Assembly: GCA_044449445.1 (NCBI GenBank)
Contig: JBIOIA010000138.1
Location: 1 to 6,221, forward strand
DNA length: 6,221 nucleotides
Reading direction: 5' to 3'
Origin: DASXPG01 sp044449445
Lineage (GTDB): Bacteria; Gemmatimonadota; Gemmatimonadetes; Gemmatimonadales; JACORV01
A model generated the notes under the pieces. It was not told where the DNA came from. It did no database searches and worked only from the letters and a program-made list of their open reading frames with translations. Shown here piece after piece: positions 1 through 5,431 of the stretch. Position numbers and translations under genes: made by a program. The first letter of the stretch is position 1. Every line of letters begins with the position of its first letter.

Positions 1-1
1 C

Positions 2-88
2 TCGATGGTCACGGCCATCTTCGTCACGCGCACCTTCTTCATGGTGTACCTCGCGCGTAAACAGCAGCTCCAGACGCTGAGCATCTAG
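2..88 (+). CDS. secD: Protein translocase subunit SecD, C-terminal end only (5' partial)
   Basis: Only the last 28 codons before a TAG stop are present. They read SMVTAIFVTRTFF followed by a short polar tail ending QTLSI. The TAIFVTRTFF stretch is the end of the last membrane helix of SecD, and the basic tail after it would lie in the cytoplasm. SecD pairs with SecF in an inner-membrane complex that uses the proton gradient to help pull proteins out of the SecYEG channel. The identification rests on this short match plus secF starting at the very next base, the usual secD-secF order. The TAG stop abuts the secF ATG with no gap, so the two are almost certainly co-transcribed and translationally coupled. 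The rest of the gene lies upstream of the window. Confidence 0.9.
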   Translation, partial: SMVTAIFVTRTFFMVYLARKQQLQTLSI

Positions 89-1096
89 ATGATCCGACTG
101 TTCGCCAACGCCAACTACGATTTCATCGGCTTCCGCAGGATCGCGTACGTCGTGACGGGGATGATCATCATTCCCGGCATGCTGTTGATCGCGGCCACCG
201 GGCTCAACTACTCGATCGAATTCACGGGCGGGACGCTGGTCCAGGTCCTCGCGAAGCGGCCGGTCGCGATCGGCGAGGTCCGGAGCGCGCTGGAGGCGGG
301 GGGCGTGCACCAGCCCGAGATCACGTCGTTCCGCGGCTCCAACGAGTTCGTGATCCGCGCGCGGCTGGGCACCGTCGTGTCGAGCGACGAGCACACGGCG
401 CAGCGCACCGCTGATTCGGTCACGTCGGCGCTGGACCGCCGGTTCGGCGCGGGCACGTTCACGCTGCGGGGCCGCGAGGCCATCGGCCCCAAGGTCGGCG
501 GCGAGCTGCGCACCAAGGCCCTGCTGGCGATCCTGCTCAGCTTCGTGGCGACGCTGGTGTACCTGGCGTTCCGGTTCGAGTGGCGCTTCGGCGTCGCGGC
601 CGTGCTGGCGACGGCGCACGACATCTTCACGACGCTCGCGTTCATCAAGTACATGAACCTCGAGGTGTCGCTGGTCGTGGTCTCGGCGATCCTGGCGGTC
701 GTGGGTTACTCGCTCAACGACACCATCATCATCTTCGACCGCACGCGCGAGAACCTGCACAAGTACAAGCGCGAGGACCTGGCGGACCTGCTGAACCGCT
801 CCATCAACGAGACGCTGCCGCGCTCGATCCTGACGCACAGCACCGCGCTCGCCACCACGCTCGCGCTGCTGTTCTTCGCGGGCGAGGTGATCCGGCCATT
901 CGCGTGGGTCATGGCGTTCGGTATCTTCACCGGAACGTTCTCGTCCATCTACATCGCGGCGCCGGTGCTCATGATCATCGAGAAGCGCTGGCCCGGCAAG
1001 GACGTGCGCGGCGTGAAGGCGCACGTGATGCCGGCCGGCGCGCCGGCCGCCTCCGCGCCGTCGGGCGCAGGCATTCGCGTTCCCGGCGGCCGTTGA
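89..1096 (+). CDS. secF: Protein translocase subunit SecF
   Basis: This 335-residue SecF is the membrane partner of SecD in proton-driven late steps of Sec-dependent export. Six membrane helices are visible near residues 17-38, 143-162, 167-187, 192-213, 250-266 and 272-298, with the periplasmic P4 region at about 50-135. Family motifs are clear: GLNYSIEFTGGT (39-49; Glu where many homologues have Asp), EAIGPKVGGELR (130-141), VGYSLNDTIIIFDRTREN (205-222) and LNRSINETLPRS (235-246). The ATG lies directly after the secD stop. No Shine-Dalgarno is evident, which fits coupling to secD translation. The protein is slightly longer than usual because of an Ala/Gly/Pro-rich cytoplasmic tail from about 305 to 335. 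That tail is encoded by very GC-rich DNA containing a perfect 18-bp palindrome. The identification is secure. Confidence 0.97.
   Translation: MIRLFANANYDFIGFRRIAYVVTGMIIIPGMLLIAATGLNYSIEFTGGTLVQVLAKRPVAIGEVRSALEAGGVHQPEITSFRGSNEFVIRARLGTVVSSDEHTAQRTADSVTSALDRRFGAGTFTLRGREAIGPKVGGELRTKALLAILLSFVATLVYLAFRFEWRFGVAAVLATAHDIFTTLAFIKYMNLEVSLVVVSAILAVVGYSLNDTIIIFDRTRENLHKYKREDLADLLNRSINETLPRSILTHSTALATTLALLFFAGEVIRPFAWVMAFGIFTGTFSSIYIAAPVLMIIEKRWPGKDVRGVKAHVMPAGAPAASAPSGAGIRVPGGR
1032..1049. repeat. Perfect 18-bp GC palindrome inside the secF tail
   Basis: Bases 1032-1049 read the same on both strands: the half-site CGGCCGGCG is followed directly by its reverse complement. It lies in codons for the Ala/Gly/Pro-rich C-terminal tail of SecF, where sequence constraint is low. 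With all G and C and no loop it could arise from GC bias alone; it is noted as structure, not as a known site. Confidence 0.5.
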
Positions 1097-1114
1097 CGGC
1101 GTGACGGTCCCCTG

Positions 1115-1142
1115 CCGTCTACCCTCTAGCGTCTACCGTCCG
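1115..1142. repeat. Heptanucleotide tandem repeat, about four CCGTCTA-like units
   Basis: Four consecutive 7-mers read CCGTCTA, CCCTCTA, GCGTCTA and CCGTCCG, exactly in phase. The first is taken as the consensus, the next two differ from it by one base each, and the last differs at its final two positions. The array fills most of the 48-bp gap between secF and tatD and ends 2 bases before the tatD TTG start. Short heptamer repeats of this sort are known from cyanobacterial intergenic DNA; here no function can be read from the sequence. It replaces the place where a tatD Shine-Dalgarno would be expected. Confidence 0.65.
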
Positions 1143-1144
1143 TC

Positions 1145-1924
1145 TTGCTCATCGACTCGCACTGTCACCTGGCCGACGCCGCCTTCGAGGCGGACCGCGC
1201 CCTCGTGATCGATCGGGCCCGGGCGGCCGGCGTCTCGGGCGTGGTGGTGGTCGCCGAGGACCTCGCGTCCTCGAAGAGCGCGCGGGAGCTGTGCGCCGGC
1301 AGGGACGACCTGTGGCCGACGGCGGGGATCCACCCGCACCGGGCCAGCACGTTCGATCCCGGGTCCCGGGAGGCGATCGGCGCGCTGCTCAAGGAAGAAG
1401 ACGTCGTCGCCGTGGGTGAGACCGGCCTGGACTACCACTACGATCACAGCCCCCGGGACGTGCAGCGCGAGAGCTTTGCGTGGCACCTCGCCGCCTCCGC
1501 CGAGACGAAAAAGGCGGCGATCGTCCACGCGCGCGAGGCCGACGCGGACGTCGCGCGGCTGATCGCGGACGCGCCTGCCGGCACCACCGGGGTTCTGCAT
1601 TGCTTCGCCTCGGGTGAGGAGCTGCTTGAGGCCGGACTGGCCCGCGGCTTCTGCGTGTCCTTCAGCGGCATGATCACGTTCAAGAGCTGGGATGCGCAGT
1701 GGGCCGTCGAGCGCGTGCCCGATGAGCTGCTGCTGGTCGAGACCGACGCGCCGTTCCTCGCGCCGGTACCCAACCGCGGCAAGCGCAACGAGCCCGCTTT
1801 CGTCACCCGTACCGCCTTGCGGCTCGCCGAGCTGCGCGGCACGAGCCCCGAGAAGATCGCCGAATTGACGAGCGCCAACGCCCGCAGACTGTTTCACCTC
1901 GCACCTACCCTCCGGGAACCATGA
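1145..1924 (+). CDS. tatD: TatD family metal-dependent hydrolase (3'-5' DNase)
   Basis: This 259-residue TIM-barrel hydrolase of the amidohydrolase superfamily has the normal TatD length of about 260. Family members bind two divalent metals and act as 3'-5' exonucleases on damaged or single-stranded DNA, or in DNA/RNA quality control. The likely ligands are all present: His6 and His8 in SHCH, Glu92 in GETGLDY, His128 in VHAR, His152 in LHCF and Asp201 in ETDAP. TAGIHPH (59-65) and the C-terminal NARRLF are also typical. The TTG start at 1145 gives MLIDSHCHL, the standard TatD N-terminus, so it is preferred even though no Shine-Dalgarno precedes it; heptad repeats occupy that place. The TGA stop overlaps the fhs ATG by four bases (ATGA), implying translational coupling. 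TatD is established from sequence; the in vivo substrate is not. Confidence 0.96.
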   Translation: MLIDSHCHLADAAFEADRALVIDRARAAGVSGVVVVAEDLASSKSARELCAGRDDLWPTAGIHPHRASTFDPGSREAIGALLKEEDVVAVGETGLDYHYDHSPRDVQRESFAWHLAASAETKKAAIVHAREADADVARLIADAPAGTTGVLHCFASGEELLEAGLARGFCVSFSGMITFKSWDAQWAVERVPDELLLVETDAPFLAPVPNRGKRNEPAFVTRTALRLAELRGTSPEKIAELTSANARRLFHLAPTLREP

Positions 1925-3609
1925 CGACCACCGCCGCAGCACCCGTCCCGTCCGACATCGCCATCGCCCAGGCCGCGAAGCTGCGGCCCATCGTGGACGT
2001 CGCCAAAGACCTCGGCCTCACCGAGGACGAGCTCGAGCTCTACGGCCGCTACAAGGCGAAGGTGCACCTCGATGCGATCGACAAGCGCAGGATCCGCGGG
2101 CGGCTCGTCGTGGTCAGCGGCATCACGCCGACGGCGGCGGGCGAGGGGAAGTCCACCGTGTCGGTGGGCATGACCCAGGCGCTGCGGCAGCTCGGCAAGA
2201 ACGCGATCGTCTGCCTCCGCGAGCCCTCGCTGGGTCCGGTGTTCGGCGTCAAGGGCGGCGCGGCCGGCGGCGGCTACGCACAGGTGGTGCCGATGGAGGA
2301 CATCAACCTCCACTTCACGGGCGACTTCCACGCCGTCAGCTCGTGCCACAACCTGCTCTCGGCGCTGATCGACAACCACATCCACCAGGGCAACGCGCTC
2401 GGCATCGACAGTCGTCGGATCACGTGGCCGCGCACGATGGACATGAACGACCGCGCGCTGCGGAACATCATCGTCGGCCTGGGCGGCACGGCCAACGGCC
2501 CGACCCGCGAGGAGCGGTTCGTGATCACGCCGGCCAGCGAGATCATGGCGATCCTGTGCCTGGCGAACGGACGGCAGGACCTCGAGGAGCGGCTCGCGCG
2601 GATCATCATCGGCACGACCAGCGACCGGAAGCCGATCCGGGCGGGCGACCTCAAGGGCACGGGCGCGCTCGCCCTGCTGCTCAAGGACGCGCTCCAGCCC
2701 AACCTGGTGCAGACGCTCGAGGGCGGCCCCGCCATTGTGCACGGCGGGCCGTTCGCGAACATCGCGCACGGCTGCAACACGCTCACGGCCACGCGCCTGG
2801 GCCTGTCGCTGGCCGACATCGTCGTCACCGAGGCAGGATTCGGCGCCGACCTGGGGGCCGAGAAGTTCCTCGACATCAAGTGCCGCTTCGGCGGCCTCAA
2901 CCCCGAAGCGTGCGTGATCGTCGCGACGGTACGCGCGCTCAAGATGCACGGCGGCGCGGATAAGAAGGCCCTCGGCGTGCCTAACGTAAGTCAGGTCGAG
3001 AAGGGGTGCGCGAACCTCGCGCGTCACGTCGAGAACGTGCGGAAGTTCGGCGTGCCGCCGGTCGTGGCGCTCAATCGGTTCACCTCCGACACCGATGAGG
3101 AGCTGGCCGAGGTGCAGGAGATGGCGGCGAAAATGGGCGTGCCGCTGGCGCTGTCCGAGGTGTGGGCGAGGGGCGGCGAGGGCGGCAAGGCGATCGCCGA
3201 GACCGTGCTCGATGTGCTGAGCGAGAAGAAGGGCGCCTACAAGCCGCTGTACGACGCCGGCAAGCCGATCAAGGAGAAGATCGAGACCATCGCGCGCGAG
3301 GTGTACCGCGCCGACGGCGTGACCTTCACCAGCGCCGCGTCCAAGAGCATCGAGCAGCTCGAGGCGATCGGCATGGGCAACACCCCGGTCTGCATGGCGA
3401 AGACGCAGTACAGCTTCAGCGACGATGCCACCAAGCTCGGCGCGCCCAACGGTTTCAGAATCACCGTGAGGGACGTGTATCCCTCGGCGGGCGCCGGGTT
3501 CGTGGTCGCGCTCGCGGGCGACATCATGACGATGCCGGGACTCTCGAAGTCGCCGGCGGCCGAAAAGATCCGGATGCTGAAGGACGGAACGATCGAGGGA
3601 CTGTTCTAA
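1921..3609 (+). CDS. fhs: Formate-tetrahydrofolate ligase (10-formyl-THF synthetase)
   Basis: This cytoplasmic enzyme joins formate to tetrahydrofolate using ATP, giving 10-formyl-THF for purine synthesis, fMet-tRNA and other one-carbon uses; in acetogens it is part of the Wood-Ljungdahl methyl branch. At 562 residues it has the usual bacterial length of about 556-560. The P-loop TPTAAGEGKST lies at 69-79, followed by EPSLGPVFGVKGG from 101 and PMEDINLHFTGDFHA from 124. Later motifs are GGPAIVHGGPFANIAHGCN, TEAGFGADLGAEKF, NRF and GMGNTPVCMAKTQYSFSDD. Nothing is missing. Translation starts at an ATG that overlaps the tatD stop; only a weak GGGA lies upstream, so coupling to tatD is likely. 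Ten bases after the TAA stop ridA begins. No folD or other folate gene is visible nearby. Confidence 0.98.
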   Translation: MTTTAAAPVPSDIAIAQAAKLRPIVDVAKDLGLTEDELELYGRYKAKVHLDAIDKRRIRGRLVVVSGITPTAAGEGKSTVSVGMTQALRQLGKNAIVCLREPSLGPVFGVKGGAAGGGYAQVVPMEDINLHFTGDFHAVSSCHNLLSALIDNHIHQGNALGIDSRRITWPRTMDMNDRALRNIIVGLGGTANGPTREERFVITPASEIMAILCLANGRQDLEERLARIIIGTTSDRKPIRAGDLKGTGALALLLKDALQPNLVQTLEGGPAIVHGGPFANIAHGCNTLTATRLGLSLADIVVTEAGFGADLGAEKFLDIKCRFGGLNPEACVIVATVRALKMHGGADKKALGVPNVSQVEKGCANLARHVENVRKFGVPPVVALNRFTSDTDEELAEVQEMAAKMGVPLALSEVWARGGEGGKAIAETVLDVLSEKKGAYKPLYDAGKPIKEKIETIAREVYRADGVTFTSAASKSIEQLEAIGMGNTPVCMAKTQYSFSDDATKLGAPNGFRITVRDVYPSAGAGFVVALAGDIMTMPGLSKSPAAEKIRMLKDGTIEGLF

Positions 3610-3615
3610 GGGAGG
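3610..3615 (+). promoter_or_regulatory. Ribosome binding site of ridA
   Basis: GGGAGG begins directly after the fhs TAA stop and lies 4 bases before the GTG start at 3620. It is the only strong Shine-Dalgarno among the plus-strand genes in this window and it fixes the GTG as the ridA start, giving the standard RidA N-terminus. Confidence 0.75.
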
Positions 3616-3619
3616 CACG

Positions 3620-4003
3620 GTGGCGGACCTGAAATTCGTAGCGAGCGACAAGGCGCCCAAGGCGATCGGGCCCTACAGCCAGGGCGTGATCGCGAACGGG
3701 TTCCTGTACACGGCGGGGCAGGTGGCGCTGGATCCGGCGACCGGAAACCTGGTACCGGGCGACGTGAAGGCGCAGACCGCGCGGGTGATGGAGAACCTCC
3801 AGGCGGTCCTCAAGGCGGCGGGGACGTCGTTCCCGAAGGTCGTGAAGACGACCGTGTTCCTGGCGAGCATGGACGATTTCGCGGCGATGAACGAGGTCTA
3901 CGCCCATGCGTTCGGCGATCACAAGCCCGCGCGCTCGACCGTGGCGGTGAAGACGCTGCCGAAGAACGCGCTGGTCGAGATCGACATCGTCGCGCTGGTC
4001 TAA
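3620..4003 (+). CDS. ridA: RidA family reactive intermediate/imine deaminase (YjgF/YER057c/UK114)
   Basis: This small, 127-residue cytoplasmic protein is of standard RidA length and would form a trimer. RidA hydrolyses 2-aminoacrylate-type enamines and imines released by PLP enzymes, protecting other PLP enzymes from damage. Motifs are KAIGPYSQGV (14-23), TAGQVALDPATG (31-42), VVKTTVFLASMDDFAAMNEVY (two blocks, 74-94), and PARSTVAVKTLP (103-114). Arg105, the substrate-carboxylate-binding residue of E. coli RidA, is present, and Glu120 falls at the same number too. Ala32 stands where E. coli has Ser30 in its SGQ motif. Since Arg105 is kept, deaminase activity is plausible. The GTG start follows a good GGGAGG site. 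The gene lies 10 bp after fhs and 2 bp before the redoxin gene, so it is within the same transcript. Assignment to RidA itself rather than another Rid subfamily is likely but not proven. Confidence 0.94.
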   Translation: MADLKFVASDKAPKAIGPYSQGVIANGFLYTAGQVALDPATGNLVPGDVKAQTARVMENLQAVLKAAGTSFPKVVKTTVFLASMDDFAAMNEVYAHAFGDHKPARSTVAVKTLPKNALVEIDIVALV

Positions 4004-4005
4004 CC

Positions 4006-4587
4006 GTGGTCTCCGTTCCGAGCCAGATGCTGCCGCTGGGCACAGCGGCGCCGGACTTCACGCTGCCGGACACCGAAGGCCGCACCGTGTCGCTGAAGGG
4101 CCTCGCGGGCGGCAAGGCGCTGCTGGTGATGTTCATCTGCAATCACTGTCCCTACGTGAAGCACGTGCGCGCCCAGCTCGCGCAGATCGGCAGGGACTAC
4201 CAGGCGAAGGGCGTGAGGATCGTCGCGATCAGCAGCAACGATCCGGCGGCGTATCCCGACGACAGCCCGGAGAAGATGAAGGAAGAGAAAGCGGCGGCGG
4301 GCTACACGTTCCCGTACCTGTTCGACGAGGCGCAGGTCGTGGCGAAGGCGTATCGCGCGGCGTGCACGCCCGACCTCTACGTGTTCGATGCGAAGCAGCA
4401 ACTGGTTTATCGCGGCCAGCTGGACGAGAGCCGACCCAGGAACAACCTTCCGGTGACGGGCCGGGACCTGCGCGCGGCGCTGGACGCGGTGCTGGCGGGC
4501 AAGCCCGCCCTTGCCGAGCAGCGGCCGAGCCTGGGCTGTAACATCAAGTGGAAGCCGGGCAACGCCCCGGCGTACTTCCCGCACTAG
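4006..4587 (+). CDS. Thioredoxin-like family protein (AhpC/TSA-type redoxin with CNHCPYV motif)
   Basis: This 193-residue protein has a thioredoxin/peroxiredoxin fold. The N-terminal LPLGTAAPDFTLPD (9-22) is the redoxin opening strand. The LLVMFICNHCPYVKHV block (39-54) carries a CxxC pair, Cys45 and Cys48. A third cysteine precedes the likely cis-proline in ACTPDLYVFD (Cys120, Pro122), and a fourth lies in the C-terminal LGCNIKW block (Cys178). Relatives share all four positions as I recall the family, and are usually annotated only as thioredoxin family protein; peroxidase or disulfide reductase activity is inferred. There is no signal peptide or membrane helix, so it should be cytoplasmic. 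The GTG start lies 2 bp after the ridA stop without a Shine-Dalgarno. The ATG for Met8 at 4027 is an alternative, but the longer form matches the family N-terminus better. Both active-site cysteines are TGC/TGT codons, not selenocysteine. Confidence 0.9.
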   Translation: MVSVPSQMLPLGTAAPDFTLPDTEGRTVSLKGLAGGKALLVMFICNHCPYVKHVRAQLAQIGRDYQAKGVRIVAISSNDPAAYPDDSPEKMKEEKAAAGYTFPYLFDEAQVVAKAYRAACTPDLYVFDAKQQLVYRGQLDESRPRNNLPVTGRDLRAALDAVLAGKPALAEQRPSLGCNIKWKPGNAPAYFPH

Positions 4588-4591
4588 TCGC

Positions 4592-4688
4592 GGGGGCGGA
4601 TCGGGCCTGGTGGTCTGAGCAGTCTTCAAAACTGTTTGGGGCCTGCGCTGCGGGCCCTGGTGGGTTCGATTCCCACACGCTCCCGCCA
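4592..4688 (+). tRNA. selC: Selenocysteine tRNA, tRNA-Sec (anticodon TCA)
   Basis: This 97-nt tRNA reads UGA as selenocysteine: seryl-tRNA synthetase charges it with Ser, SelA converts that to Sec using selenophosphate, and SelB delivers it. The fold follows E. coli selC arm by arm. The acceptor strand 4592-4599 faces 4677-4684 and a 2-nt AT linker follows. The D-stem is CGGGCC/GGTCTG (6 bp, loop TGGT). The anticodon stem is AGCAGT/ACTGTT around the loop CTTCAAA, with TCA at 4626-4628. The long variable arm (4638-4646 with 4650-4658) has up to 9 bp. The T-stem is GTGGG/CCCAC with loop TTCGATT. Discriminator G4685 and an encoded CCA (4686-4688) complete it. The acceptor has a G.U at pair 4 and a G.A opposition at pair 8. 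It starts 4 bp after the redoxin stop and so is probably cut from that transcript. No selA, selB or selD is in the window. Confidence 0.96.
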
Positions 4689-4692
4689 CGGG

Positions 4693-5241
4693 CTAGATCG
4701 GCCGGAACAACTCCTGCACCTCGATGATGAGCAACTCCTTCGTGCCCGCCGGAGCCCAGACCAGTCGCCCCTTCTCGAAGTGCGGGAACGTCGCCTGCGG
4801 CGACCACACCTCGACGTGCCGCGCATCGCAATCCACGAACCACGCCGCGGGAATTCCCACTTCCTGATAGAGCCGCCGCTTGGTGAAGCGATCCTGGCGC
4901 GCCGTGGACGGACTCAGGACCTCGATCGCCAGCAGCAGCGTCTGCATGCGGGCCCAGTCGCCGGTGCGCGCCTCGTCAGTCGCGACCACGAACAAGTCGG
5001 GCTGGACAAGGATGTCCGGACCCCACGAGATGTCGGCCGGCGAGCTGTAGAGCTGCGCGACCGGGTACTTCTTTAGGTAGATCCCGAGCTCCAGGAACAG
5101 GCGCCCCAGCGCCCGCTGATGCAGCTCGCGCGGCGACGGCGTCACGAGCAGTTCGCCGTGAACCGTCTCGTAACGGTTCCCGTCCTCCGGCAGCGCGCGC
5201 ACCATCTCGGCCGTGTAGAACAGCGGAGCAGCCATGCCCAT
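4693..5241 (-). CDS. Uma2 family endonuclease-like protein (PD-(D/E)XK fold, DUF820)
   Basis: This 182-residue protein belongs to the Uma2 family, whose fold is that of restriction-like endonucleases; cellular roles are mostly unknown. Starting from the ATG at 5241, the family signature is in order: YETVHGELLVTPSPRELH (24-41, with Glu30), ADISWGPDILVQPDLFVV (69-86, Asp82 as the PD aspartate), LLLAIEVLSPSTARQDR (102-118, Glu107) and FTKRRLYQEVGIPAAWFVD (119-137, Lys121). The lysine lies outside the usual ExK spacing, as is normal in this family. The protein ends ELFRPI. In-frame starts also exist at TTG 5271 and ATG 5235. Homologues commonly begin close to MGMAA, so 5241 or 5235 is favoured; no Shine-Dalgarno decides. 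It stands alone, with no methylase or antitoxin partner, and converges on selC, with only 4 bp between its stop and the tRNA CCA. Confidence 0.9.
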   Translation of the reverse strand: MGMAAPLFYTAEMVRALPEDGNRYETVHGELLVTPSPRELHQRALGRLFLELGIYLKKYPVAQLYSSPADISWGPDILVQPDLFVVATDEARTGDWARMQTLLLAIEVLSPSTARQDRFTKRRLYQEVGIPAAWFVDCDARHVEVWSPQATFPHFEKGRLVWAPAGTKELLIIEVQELFRPI

Positions 5242-5326
5242 AAGGTCGGCTCGGCGGTGAGAGTTTGGCAAGCACGACGCACGAGCCCAGCCTAACCTCG
5301 GCCCGACCGTCCTCCGTCATCCGTTC

Positions 5327-5354
5327 AACGCAACGAGTGGCCTGACCGTGCGTT
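5327..5354. repeat. Imperfect inverted repeat with one bulged base
   Basis: AACGCAACG (5327-5335) pairs with CGTGCGTT (5347-5354) if one A is extruded, leaving an 11-nt loop. It sits about 85 bp upstream of the Uma2 start. It could be an operator, a weak RNA hairpin or chance; nothing in the sequence settles this. Confidence 0.3.
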
Positions 5355-5370
5355 CGGCGGCGATCGCAGC

Positions 5371-5387
5371 TGCCGGCCACGCCGGTG
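5371..5387 (-). terminator. Possible weak terminator hairpin of the S41 peptidase gene
   Basis: A 5-bp GC stem CCGGC/GCCGG with a 3-nt loop, plus two flanking G.T pairs, lies about 45 bp after the S41 stop codon on the minus strand. No T tract follows, so it does not meet the usual intrinsic terminator pattern. Transcription may simply continue into the Uma2 gene. Confidence 0.2.
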
Positions 5388-5431
5388 ACCCACACTACAC
5401 AGCATTTCGTCGCTCCTTTCCCGCCACAGCA

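Larger units (their letters stand above)
5242..5431. other. 190-bp intergenic region between the Uma2 gene and the S41 peptidase gene
   Basis: This stretch lies downstream of the S41 peptidase and upstream of the Uma2 gene, both on the minus strand. I see no coding frame I believe and no convincing sigma-70 promoter, although any Uma2 promoter of its own should be here. Two hairpins are visible. One is a compact CCGGC/GCCGG stem (5373-5377 with 5381-5385, loop CAC, extendable by two G.T pairs). The other is an imperfect stem at 5327-5354. Neither is followed by a T run on either strand. Confidence 0.6.

Noticed and set aside
1094..1119. secF TGA at 1094-1096 as a Sec codon followed by a SECIS-like hairpin.
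   Set aside because: SecF is complete at this point, the readthrough would add only a few residues before a TAG at 1127, and the hairpin is too weak.
1357..1371. TCCCGGG-T-CCCGGGA inverted repeat inside tatD.
   Set aside because: It is a short all-GC palindrome within coding sequence, expected by chance at this base composition, with no context suggesting a site.
1133..1942. Long minus-strand open frame antisense to tatD.
   Set aside because: It is a codon-bias shadow of tatD with a low-complexity Gly/Arg-rich translation and no recognisable family.
1894..3660. Very long minus-strand open frame antisense to fhs.
   Set aside because: It is a typical shadow frame in GC-rich DNA; its translation is Arg/His/Ala-rich with no domain, while the plus strand is an unmistakable formate-tetrahydrofolate ligase.
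4138..4149. Selenocysteine in the redoxin active site, prompted by the adjacent selC gene.
   Set aside because: The CNHC cysteines are encoded by TGC and TGT, and the reading frame has no internal TGA, so this is a cysteine protein.
4000..4689. 229-codon minus-strand open frame covering the redoxin gene and the tRNA.
   Set aside because: It combines the antisense of a clear redoxin gene with the antisense of the tRNA; the translation is Arg/Leu/Ala-rich with no motif.
4689..4692. Search for a transcription terminator between selC and the convergent Uma2 gene.
   Set aside because: Only 4 bases separate them and no T run or extra hairpin exists on either strand, so no terminator is annotated.
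4544..4843. Minus-strand reading frames across the tRNA that spell motifs such as GIEPTRA or CGNRTHQG.
   Set aside because: These are the familiar false proteins produced by translating a tRNA gene antisense; the RNA fold with a TCA anticodon explains the DNA fully.
5290..5358. Possible integron attC site: GCCTAAC at 5290-5296 and GTTCGGC at 5352-5358 are nearly complementary and 69 nt apart end to end, with a bulged hairpin inside.
   Set aside because: GTTCGGC does not fit GTTRRRY, the inner L boxes do not pair at the expected spacing, the 3' end of the Uma2 gene leaves no room for a second attC, and no integrase is seen. An attC covariance-model search would settle it.
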